Shown here in pieces: positions 55,043-64,000 of a stretch of DNA of 64,000 bases. Source of the stretch: Carallia brachiata (lineage: Eukaryota > Streptophyta > Magnoliopsida > Malpighiales > Rhizophoraceae); contig JADCRB010000163.1 in the NCBI GenBank assembly GCA_021464245.1, forward strand, positions 372,001 through 436,000. The letters run 5' to 3'. The translations under genes were made by a program, and so were the position numbers. Position 1 is the first letter of the stretch. Each line of letters opens with the position of its first letter. The notes below the pieces were generated by a model. It was not told where the DNA came from and did no database searches. It worked only from the letters and a program-made list of their open reading frames with translations.

Positions 55043-56094
55043 ATGTTAAATGGACGTGTTTTCATACTGTGAAATTTAGGTTCAAGTTCTAACGTCTGCA
55101 TTTTCTTCCAAGCGAAGTGTTAGGTTCTCTTTGTGGGTAATGAGTATGATGAAATGTTGGTTGTCAACTTGGCAATTGCTATGATTTTTAGTAGAGGAGA
55201 CTTACTTGGCCCCACTTTAGCCCCAATGGTACTTTGGTAACAAGTCTGTCTCTATGGAGATGACTGAATAAGAAAGGCAAAAACAGAAGTTACTTAGAGT
55301 TTCGGTTTATATATACTTACGATTCATCTTTTATTTTATCAAAAAAAAAAAGTCACCGATAGACGACAAAATTTTACAGATGTATATTTGGAGACCGTTT
55401 GAGGGTGTAAATTACAACTCTATTCTCCTCTGTATTTCCTTTATTAATTCTCCTATCTTCCTAGGTATAAGACTTTTCCACAAAAAATAAGTATGCATAG
55501 AGATAATATAGTGTTGATAAATATATATTGTCAATGCACTGATTAATCATCAGATTTTTTCATTTAATTTGACAAAAACATACTAATTAATAGAGATAAA
55601 ATTGTTCTAAAATTTTACATTAAAATTGCTATAACATGTGATTATCAACTCGGTCACTTAAATCGAAGATTACAACATTTAAGCTAATATGAACAGCCAG
55701 AAGTTTATCAATATAACAGTAATCCTACAATGCATTAAAAGAAAATTGGATTAAAGTTTGGTTGACTGACAATTTTTGAGCCCGATATATATACAGAAAG
55801 TAACGAGCGTTGAGTTTTAAGTAACATCATTCACATTTTTAGTAATAAAATTTTATCATTGAATTTTTTATTACTTAAAATATATATCTTTTTATTAAAA
55901 ATTATTGATTTGTTACTTTTGGAGGCAATTTATCGGGCCATTTTCGAGGGCAGCAAAACCGTGCCCAAGAAAATTATCACCTAAATTATGGAAATGGTAG
56001 CGACACCAAAGGCCCACCGATAACTTGAACAAAGTCCATACGACTTTCAATACAAAAAAAAAAAAAAGGACGACCCCGTAATTTTCGGACACAG
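55043..56094. other. Intergenic sequence, no gene seen
   Basis: AT-rich, without recognisable genes or bounded repeats. Confidence 0.4.
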
Positions 56095-56655
56095 ACGGAT
56101 TAGGTACATCCTCTTTTATCTAACTTTTCAAATATGATTTCAAGCTCAAAAAAAAAAAAAAAATTCAAATATGATTTCAAACTCTTTTGATGTAGATTAG
56201 CATCTCAAAAGACATTGAGGGGCGTAAAGAAATCGTCTTGGTATCACCACTTAACAACAAGACAAAGAAAACTTGAGTATATCCAATTTTATCCAACTTT
56301 TTACACATAATTTCGAATTTCTGGTCATTGATTAACATCACAAGGTCCTTTGATAGGTATGAAAATATTTTCTTAGTAGCACTCCGTAACAATCAGACAA
56401 ACTGGGATTAGGTACATCCAATTTTATCTGATATATCATTTCAAATTTTTGGTCATAAATTAGCATCTCAAGGCCTTCCATAAAGAAATCATCTTGGTAA
56501 TACCCCACGGCAATCAGACAAAGAGGGATTAGGTAAATTAAATTTTATCTGATATTTTATATAAGATTTTGAATTTCTTGCTGTGAATTAGAATCTCGAG
56601 GCCCTTTGATGCGCATTACGAACTCGACTAGGTGGGAAGCGCCAAAACATGTTTT
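56095..56655. repeat. Short tandem array of about four 122-176-bp units
   Basis: Units begin near 56097 (GGATTAGGTACATCCTCTTT), 56273 (TTGAGTATATCCAATTTTAT), 56404 (GGGATTAGGTACATCCAATT) and 56526 (GGGATTAGGTAAATTAAATT). Each continues with a TTTCAAATTTTTGGTC-like part, TTAGCATCTCAAGGCC and AATCAGACAAA. The first unit holds an internal duplication around an A15 run. The array is non-coding and diverged. Confidence 0.8.
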
Positions 56656-57834
56656 TCTAAAATTTTTGTGTTTTGAACTGACGACTACATTGAATATTAT
56701 AATGAAAGAGCTATCGGTAAGCCAGCTGTGTTAAGTCTTTCTTTATAATTTATAGGCAGATTCATTGTTACATCAAGTTGAAAATTCCCTCCCCCAGTTG
56801 AGGGACAACGAGATTGGGATCTTGTTTAGTATTCTTTAATTCCACACAGTAAGTTTAATAAAAAGTTATATGTTGAATTTTACCTTTTTTTCACGAAGCT
56901 TATTTTTAAGACTAGAATATGTGACTTTCATATTATAATAGAGTGATTTTAATATTACTTTAGTAATGCTTTTTCATCAATTTTAATAATAAATATATGA
57001 TAATAATTCCCCACTGACTGCTCATAATGCAAATTATTTTTATATTTAATTTATTGACTGATATTGCATCCTTTACATGACATCCTTAGGAGTCTTTGGC
57101 TTCATCAAAGAACCAATTTGCTCATCAATAGGACAAGGGCGGACCGTTAACAAGTTTAATAAATATACATGGATTTTCTTCATCTGTATAGAGTTTCTGG
57201 GAGAATGGAACAACCACTTTGCATCACTTACGAATAATTTACAATGATTCAAAGTTGACAAAACATACTGTATAATCCGGGAAAAAAAATTTGCGTCATT
57301 GAAAATACATTATATTAGAGAACTATACTGATACAAAAAAAAGTCCTCGTACGGATTCGGCAGCTTCACGAGGTAGTAAGTAGTCCTCTTTCGCTCAATC
57401 CTTCAAAGTCATTCTTTATGTATTATATGGACAATTGGACATCAATCACAACCCTCCTCAGTTGCACCTTCATACAACCAAAAAAATCGTAATATGAGTC
57501 ATTACACATATTCCAATAATCTCTTGATCATAACTATTTCCTTTCTTAATCTAAGGATTATGCTTCGAATATACCAGTACACAATTAGTGATGAAAGTGG
57601 AAGAATCTTCCCATTTTGTATCGTATCTTTGTTTTAATGGTAATTATGAACGAAACTCAAACTTGAAATTCTCCTATTGCTAAATTGAATTTCATAAAGG
57701 AAAAAAGAACTTTAAGTGTGTTTATCTAACTTGAAATTTCATTTGTGCATCTTTCCTTCCTTTTGCTTTTTGTTTTTTTTTTTTCCTTTTTCTTTCGTCA
57801 ACTGGCTATCAACCTCGGTTAGCACCTTAGGTCC
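56656..57834. other. Intergenic sequence, no gene seen
   Basis: A piece at 57395-57480 is an inverted relative of 43300-43360 in intergenic block III. A short frame at 57261-57073 on the minus strand is unrecognised. Confidence 0.4.
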
Positions 57835-58710
57835 TTAGTAAATTCCCAAAATGAAATTTCATAAGACGAATACATTGGAACGATTCCATATTGGGCCTGT
57901 TTGAAAACGTTACATCACGAAATCTACAAGTCTTGTACTCTAAAGAACAAAGGTAGCAGCCAGACCCAGTTGGCCCAACCTTTTTTTGGTTGTTGGGATA
58001 AAAGGGAAAGTAATGGAAGCAGTCCATAAAACGGTCATAGTGAGCTTTTCTTCTGCTAAACCTTCATTTTAGCCGTTGTGTGCTTTAACCCAAGCAAATT
58101 GTTTTATATCAACATAAAAGTTTCTCGGTTAATTTAGTCATCTAATTTCAAGAAGGATTTTTTTTTTCTTAAGAATAAAAATAAATATTACGAAAGTTTT
58201 TTTTTTGAAATTATAAGAAAAGTTCATAAATTTTAAGGTAATACTAAACTTACAAAGGGTTTAATTTAAAAAATAAAAGTGATTTAAACTTACATAGGGT
58301 TTAATTTAAAAAATAAAAGTAAATCACTGAAAATTTTTTGCCACATCAATAAAAAAAACAAATCATGAAAAAAAAAACTTCGTATTATATATTACTAATC
58401 TTTTCTTTTATTTTCTTTTCTTACGTTTAAAGTGATGGTGTGATGGTGACTGTAATTAAGAAGACGCATTTAAGTAGGCAAACCCAGCCATGATTATAAA
58501 ATCTGTCTTTTTGTGTTTTTTATTTGCAAACTTGTCACATATTTGTGTTCACATCTTCTGTTATGGTCTTAGTAGCCCATAAAGGTCTTAAGCCTTTCGT
58601 TAGCTGCCTCAGTGCTTTTAGGCAAGGGCCATTTGTGCATTATTAGTCCTATAATTTGCCTCCCCTCTGAATCTCTCTCCCAATTGAGCTGGACTCTCTA
58701 AAATGTTCAT
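57835..58710. repeat. Local segmental duplication, copy A
   Basis: Shared with the 59725-63215 region in the same order: AAGACGAATACATTGGAACG, ACAAGTCTTGTACT, GCTAAACCTTCATTTTAGCC, TCTAATTTCAAGAAGG, AAAGTGATGG, then GTTAGCTGCCTCAGTGCTTT and CCTATAATTTGCC. It is non-coding. A short direct repeat AGGGTTTAATTTAAAAAATA occurs at 58256 and 58297. Confidence 0.8.
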
Positions 58711-59724
58711 GGACTGTGATATTCTTAAGTTCAATCCATGTATGTTGTTTAAAGACTATGGATCTATGATCACGGATACAAAGCCCAATTTGATTGTAAA
58801 CCATGCCTTTTTGTTTTTTTTTTTTGGTCATGGTTATTACTAGCTGATTGCTTTTTTGATCTTATGAAAAAAAATATATATATTTTTCAGATTAAATTTT
58901 GGCCAATAAATCCTAAATTCAAAAGAACTAAAAAAAAACTAGTGAACTGCAAGAATCACGAATTGAAGTTCATGCAATTTCTAGCTCCAAAATATCCTAT
59001 TCTCTTTCTACTTTTCAAATAAAATTTCTTTTAAAGAACGAGAGCACACCCCAATAAGCAAAAAATCAGTAATAAACCTTTATGAATTTTTTCAATTTAT
59101 TGTTTTTACTTTTTGATTTTTCATTTGAGTTTTAAATGTTTATTTTTTGTTCTATATTAGACTAATTTTGGATGAAATTAGTTAATTTAGAGAAATAATA
59201 AATATGCCTCAAGATATCTAAATTTCATCGAAAACATAGAATGAAATGAAACAAAACATACAATGTGAAAATAAAAAGATAATAGAACCACAATAAACAA
59301 AAATTCTATAAAAATTGAGGACTCATGTAGCTTGTCTCCATTTTTTTTTTTTTCTTTAAAAGGTCCAAGTGCATGAATCACATTTGTAAGGGCTGGAAAA
59401 GAGTCGATGTACACAACATTCTCTTTATTTTACCAAGAAGATTATTTTCAGAATTTGTATTTATGATTATCAAATTATAATAGAGTAATATTTTCGTTAT
59501 CGTCCTTCTTTATCTTCATAATAGAATAACATAAATCAATATGTACAACATGGACCAATTGTAATGTAGGATAGGTGCAGACTAAAAAATATTATTTGAT
59601 TATCTGATTGTGTATTTGTGATGCTCATATATATTGATTATAATTATAAATGTATGTATGAATGGTGGTACGTGATATTTTTCGATGAGGTTGGGCAATA
59701 AAATCATCGTGGATAAAAATTGGG
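58711..59724. other. Intergenic sequence, no gene seen
   Basis: AT-rich; nothing recognised. Confidence 0.4.
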
Positions 59725-60254
59725 CTACTTTCAAAATAAAGTTTCTCCAAAATCAAGTTTCCTAAGACGGATACATTGGAAGGATCCTATATTGGGCTTC
59801 TTTCAAAACTTTGATCACAAAAACTACAAGTCTTGTACTATAAGCCAGACCCACTTGGCCCAACTCCCTTTTTTTTTCCAGGGCAAATGGGTAAAGAATG
59901 GATGTGGTTTTCTCCAAATAAAAGGTCATTGTTGGCTTCTCTTTTGCTAAACCTTCATTTTAGCCCTTGTGTGGTTCAACCTAAGCAAATCTACTTACGT
60001 CAACATCAAAGTGTCTTGGTTAGGTTCATAGTTGTTAAAATCGCGATCCGGATCGTAGGATCGTACGATCCTACGATCCTACCCAAGGCCAACGATCTGG
60101 ATCCCTCACAGAATCGTTTTTAGGTAAAATTGTCGTAGAATCGCGATTTAAGTCATGGAATCGGTAGGATCGTACGATCCCACCGATCCAAGAAATGGAT
60201 GGACCCCATTGAATTTTTTAGATTATTATACCTGAAAAGGAATAAAAGAACTAA

Positions 60255-60362
60255 ATCTCCAGCTTAGCCTAGTGGTAAGCTAACATTGTCCTTTACTTAT
60301 TGGTCCCGTGGTCGAGCCTTGTCCTATGCATTTGTTGCCTTTGTTTTTTTTTTTTTTTTTTC
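60255..60362 (+). mobile_element. tRNA-derived SINE inside the MULE-like element
   Basis: CTTAGCCTAGTGGTAAGCTA is a good pol III A-box region and CCCGTGGTCGAGCCTTG a B-box (GGTCGAGCC) about 50 bases later. The sequence ends TTGTTGCCTTTG followed by T18, the T-rich tail of the Au-type plant SINEs. Internal promoters would allow pol III transcription. No target duplication is clear. Confidence 0.6.
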
Positions 60363-60370
60363 TTAAGGTT

Positions 60371-60716
60371 TGAATGATGTTGCTTTTGTTTTATTTTCCC
60401 CCTCTCTATGTTCTACTACTGTTGCCTTTGCTTTGTTATGAATTTTAAATGAACCTTTTTTTCTCATCTTCTTATTTTTAATGTTAACAAAAAAAAATAA
60501 TAATGAAGAAAATTATTTCATTAATTTAGTTTTTATTTATTTTTGAATGATGTTACTTTTGTTTTTTTTTTCCCTCCCTATGTTCCACTGCTGTTTCCTT
60601 TGCTTTGCTATAAATTTTAAATGAGCCTTTTTTTTTCATCTTCTTATTTACAATGTTAACGAAAAAAAATAATGAAGAAAATTATTTCATTAATTTAGTT
60701 TTTATTTATTTTTAAA
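60371..60716. repeat. 173-bp tandem duplication in the MULE-like element
   Basis: TGAATGATGTTGCTTTTGTT to TTTTTATTTATTT (60371-60543) is repeated at 60544-60716 with few differences. Confidence 0.85.
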
Positions 60717-61259
60717 ATTATTTGAATAAATTTTTCTTATTTTAATATCTAATTTTAAAAATATTTTATCTTTTAATAAAATAAATTATTATAAATAGAC
60801 ATTAATATATTGTTTTGTAAAATTGACATTAGTTTTAAAACATTAAAATTAGGTTGTTAACTATAATGATGTATTGGTTTTGTATTGTTAGATATTAACG
60901 GTCATAAAAATAACTTGGACATGAATTTATCTTAAATATGAATTGTCTTAAGTAGTCTACGTGTGATTGATGCTTTCATTATTGTTTAAATACATATATG
61001 AGACTATTTATACTTGAATTTTAATATAGAAAATTTATGAAATGTTTAAAAATTTAAAATTACATTTCTTTTGTTATTTTCAACTTTTTTTTTATTGATT
61101 TTGGTAGAATCTTACGATTATACGATCCGATCCTACGATTCGATCCTGACATCTCCAAACGATTCTAGGTAGAATCCCGATTCTAACAACTTGGTTAGGT
61201 TGGGCATCTAGTTTCAAGAGGCTTTTTTTTTTTTTTTAAATTTAAAGTGATGATAACTG

Positions 61260-61750
61260 ACCCTATTGCTCTTCTGCCGCTGCTAGCCATGCTTCTGCCG
61301 GCGCTGACCTCCACCATTGCTGATCCAGAAGGGAATGGCCTTTGTTTGCTTATTTTGGGATAGGTGATGTGTAGTGCCTATGAGCATATCTATATTAGTA
61401 GTTTATTTGTTTTGGAAATCATTATTAGGCGTACCCGATCGATTTTCGTCATAAGACTATTGAAGTGCAATATTTGTTGTCTCGTATAGTTTAGTCCCGA
61501 CGAATCTAGACTTAACAAAAATCTCAATTTTTGGTAGGTTTAGCTTTAGTCTGATAGGTACTCTCTTTTTGAAGAATTTGTTGAAACGGGCGTTATGCCT
61601 GGTTAGTTCATGGTCTTTTGACCATATTAGTTGTAGGTCATTGTTGTCATTCTTGTTACTTTATGCAAGTTTTTTTCGACGCTTTCGCGTTGTATACAGG
61701 TTAACATAATTTAATGCAATGATTTCCTTATGGTAAAAAAAAAAAAAGTA
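61260..61750 (+). mobile_element. Truncated non-LTR retrotransposon 3' end with poly(A)
   Basis: A GC-rich start (CTTCTGCCGCTGCTAGCC) is followed by a T-rich untranslated region and ends TTTAATGCAATGATTTCCTT, ATGG and A13 (61737-61749). This is typical of plant LINE 3' ends and resembles the minus-strand retroposon ending at 52057. It lies within duplication copy B and is absent from copy A. No coding motif survives. Confidence 0.55.
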
Positions 61751-62599
61751 GAAGCTGAAAGAAAGAGTTCAACTTTTCTCTCTCTACACGTAACAAATTC
61801 TCAATAATTAAAAAAAAAAAACTAAAACTAGTCTAGATGTTAGTCTTGTATAAGCTATATAGTAGAAAAGGCAAGAAAACTCCTCAACTCATTAATTAAG
61901 GAAAAAATATGTAAAAAAACTCTTCCTTATATAAAAAAAAATCTTTCATTAATTATTAAGCAAAAAAAGTTAAAAAAACTCAAGTTTAACTTGAATAAAA
62001 AAAATAATGAAGGTTTTAAAGGAATAAAAAACATATATTAAAAAAAAAAAAAACTCCTCTTTAAATCCTAGCTATCCTCAAAGGAAAAAAAAAACTATTT
62101 AGAAACTTATTTAAGAAACTTAAATAAAAGAAACACTCCATATTTTCAAAGAAAAAAACCCATCTTGAAGTTTTAGCTCACCTTCACAAAAAGAGAAAAA
62201 AAAAAAAAATTTAAATAGAGATCTAAGTCTCTATTATCCTCTTTGAGAAATTAGATAGAGATTAAAGTCTGAAAATTTTCTTGTTTAAATAATTAAATAG
62301 ACACCTATATAAGTTAATTTTAATCCATTTAAGAGCCACACTATTTTTTTTTTTGAAAGATAAGAAAATAAGGCTTTTCCCTCCATCTTCTTGCTTTGTA
62401 AGATCTTCTGTTAAGTAAGTTTGCTGGATATTATATATATGCACTTCAAAAGATGCCTTAAGAATTGTTGTTTTATCTTTTCTGCCCCTTTCCATCATTT
62501 TCCTTTTTATTTTGCAAATTGTGAATTGTCTTCCTAAAACTGCATGCTTATGGTCTTAAAAGCCGATATAAGTCATAGCTTTTCATTAGGTATTTAACC
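61751..62599. other. A-rich intergenic sequence
   Basis: Many A-runs (61811, 62041, 62081, 62190) with AAAAACTC-type repeated patches. No gene is seen. Confidence 0.4.
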
Positions 62600-63115
62600 T
62601 CTTTATGATTTAGTTGCTTTGTATTTTAATCTCAGTAGTTTTAATATGGGCAATAGATCCTTTAATGATTTTTAATTTCAACAATTAATTCCTAACAGTA
62701 ATTTATTAAATTTGTTAATAAAAATTAGTTATAATTACGTTATTTTGTGATCATAAGAATTTCATTATCTTTACATAGAAATTAGTTATAGATATTGTCT
62801 CAAACACTTCTATATCAACATGCATAGTGCATTAAAAATAATGAAAACATTGAAAAATATAATGTGAAATGCAATTCAAGTAGACGCTAAAATTCAATTT
62901 GAGAGATATGTGACATATTTAAAAATTTTGATAGAAAAAACTAATTAACAATCACAAAACGATATAATTTTTGGTTAATTTTTGTTAATCAATCTAACAA
63001 CTAAGGAAGTAAATTGTAAAAATAAAAAACTACATGAGGATTTAATGTCCAAATTTAAGTTATATTGAATAAAACACAAAATAATCAAACTGTAAAAAGT
63101 TGACTATATTTAACC
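62600..63115. repeat. Dispersed 0.5-kb repeat, copy 2 (inverted)
   Basis: The reverse complement matches 22640-23160 over its length. It lies between two pieces that are adjacent in duplication copy A, which supports its being a mobile insertion. Confidence 0.65.
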
Positions 63116-63118
63116 CCT

Positions 63119-63215
63119 TTTTGTTAGCTCCCTGAGTGTTTTTAGGCATGGGCCATTTAGGCAATGTCAAGCCTATAATTTGCCCCCTTTTTATGTCTCT
63201 CTCCCAATGCCTATT
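63119..63215. repeat. Local segmental duplication, copy B, last piece
   Basis: GTTAGCTCCCTGAGTG, TTTTAGGCATGGGCCATTT, CCTATAATTTGCC and TCTCTCTCCCAAT match 58600-58685. Confidence 0.75.
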
Positions 63216-63398
63216 CAATTGAACGGTCAAATCTGGCTATTTTTTGCTCTCCTCATGTGCATCATACTCCCAACAACAAGGGCCACCAAGCACACTCAAG
63301 CCAAGCACCAGAAGAAAATATGGCAAATTAAAGCCCCCCCCACCCCAGCGGAGTCACAATGCCTGCTAGCAATATGGGATACATGCCAACTTCCATAG
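63180..63398 (+). CDS. Unrecognised 72-aa frame with a hydrophobic N-terminal segment
   Basis: From ATG 63180 (or ATG 63207) a short frame has a hydrophobic stretch IWLFFALLMCIILP, followed by TTRATKHTQAKHQKK, which looks like a secretory signal peptide with a basic mature start. It could be a small secreted peptide or the first exon of a gene, but the sequence context is a duplicated non-coding block and the resemblance may be chance. On the opposite strand 63552-63328 there is another unrecognised frame (VVAAWFEDVRAYKLPSHH). I assign no function to either. Confidence 0.2.
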   Translation: MPPFYVSLPMPIQLNGQIWLFFALLMCIILPTTRATKHTQAKHQKKIWQIKAPPTPAESQCLLAIWDTCQLP

Positions 63399-63611
63399 GT
63401 TTCCTATTATTTGCCAAATGGTGGGAAGGTAACTTATAAGCTCTCACATCCTCAAACCAAGCCGCAACAACGTCCAACCTAACAATCCTTTGTTTGCAAA
63501 TTTGGAATGCCATAAATGAAGCAATTTTTGAAAAAAACAGGCCTAACCCCATGATAACAATGGAGAAAGCACGAAGGCTGCACTAGGATTCAGTTGTCGT
63601 GCCTACACAAC

Positions 63612-64000
63612 TGTGAAAATGGGACCCGTATGGTTTCGAGCCTGTAACAGTTAGGCTGCAAAAATACAGATACAAATTACAAGTAAAAATTTAAAATAAA
63701 ATGCGGGTTCGATATCTGGGTAGATCCTACGATTAATGCTCCTGTGATTTAGCCAAGGGTTGCACGAGCTTGATCTTGACCGAAATATGTTGAATTTCCA
63801 GAGCATGATCTTGAACTGTAGAAAATGAATTCCACTAAGGGCCGAGGCTTGATTTTAGGTGGTGCTGGTACTCGGATGAGGGCCGTAGAGGCTTGATCTC
63901 GTTCAGAATGGTCTGGTTTCGGTGAGGGCCGTATGGGCTTAATCTCAGGTGGACTGATTTGACTCCACTGAGGGCCGAGACTTGATCCCACTCGGACTGG
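63612..64000 (-). repeat. LTR of the 26.7-31.9 kb family, cut by the window end
   Basis: It begins TGTGAAAAT and continues with GCCTGTAACAGTTAGG, the GAGGGCCGTAGAGGCTTGATCT blocks and TTGATCCCACTCGGACT, in the same order as 30945-31340. The remaining about 500 bases lie outside the window. The orientation equals that of the complete element. The left flank does not match the internal primer-site region of that element, so this may be an element's outer end or a solo LTR. Confidence 0.85.

Larger units (their letters stand above)
60026..61191. mobile_element. MULE-like non-autonomous element, 9-bp target duplication and empty site
   Basis: The ends TAGTTGTTAAAATCGCGATC and GGGATTCTAACAACT (AGTTGTTAGAATC reversed) are inverted repeats. 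TGGTTAGGT stands on both sides (60017-60025 and 61192-61200). GGATCGTACGATCC-type palindromes fill both subterminal regions (60050-60190 and 61110-61160). The interior holds a SINE-like sequence and a 173-bp tandem duplication. No transposase is encoded. Confidence 0.82.
59725..61255. repeat. Local segmental duplication, copy B (interrupted by a MULE)
   Basis: 59730-60025 and 61192-61255 together match copy A 57840-58440 segment by segment. The pairing breaks exactly at the MULE target site, which copy A holds uninterrupted as TTTCTCGGTTAATTTAGTCA. Further matches resume after 63119. Confidence 0.78.

Overview
This window is nuclear DNA of a seed plant, most likely a dicotyledonous or magnoliid angiosperm. 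It is AT-rich and gene-poor. It holds two intron-less coiled-coil NBS-LRR (CNL) disease-resistance genes of the RPS2/RPS5 type, a decayed WUSCHEL-type homeobox gene, and plant-type transposons: Ty3/gypsy with tRNA-Asp-like primer site, Sirevirus-like copia, L1-type LINEs, and MULE, hAT and Harbinger-like non-autonomous elements. I cannot name the species.

Layout. 0.3-0.9 kb: WOX-like pseudogene (minus). 1.4-3.4 kb: Sirevirus 3' end and L1 LINE remnant. 4.0-15.8 kb: near-complete Athila-like gypsy element (LTR, tRNA-Asp-like PBS, gag-PR-RT-RH-IN, a third ORF, PPT, truncated 3' LTR), broken by many stops and frameshifts. 18.6-21.4 kb: first CNL gene (minus, 925 aa). 22.6-23.8 kb: a dispersed 0.5 kb repeat and a hAT-like MITE. 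26.7-31.9 kb: complete non-autonomous LTR element with a perfect 5-bp target duplication and an internal minisatellite. 34.7-37.4 kb: LINE zf-RVT/RNase H remnant split by a 1.7 kb miniature LTR retrotransposon. 37.9-42.6 kb: Sirevirus remnant with a second gypsy element nested in it. 43.6 and 51.5 kb: two members of one MULE-type MITE family with 9-bp target duplications. 45.9-48.5 kb: second CNL gene (plus, 864 aa). 49.4-55.0 kb: copia pol scrap, retroposon tail, Harbinger-like element. 56.1-56.7 kb: short tandem array. 57.8-63.2 kb: a local segmental duplication whose second copy was expanded by a 1.17 kb MULE (empty site visible in the first copy), a LINE 3' end and the dispersed repeat. 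63.6 kb to the end: another LTR of the 26.7-31.9 kb family.

The only clearly intact protein genes are the two NLRs. Both would act as intracellular immune receptors, and both carry non-canonical residues in the regulatory MHD motif (MHS and MHQ). Related intergenic blocks at 25.7, 32.9 and 42.8 kb lie between them and suggest repeated local duplication of an NLR region followed by transposon invasion. I found no evidence for a wholly new biological system. The strongest leads are the variant NLR switches, the Pro/Ala-rich NB-ARC insertion, the broken WOX gene and several precisely bounded mobile elements.
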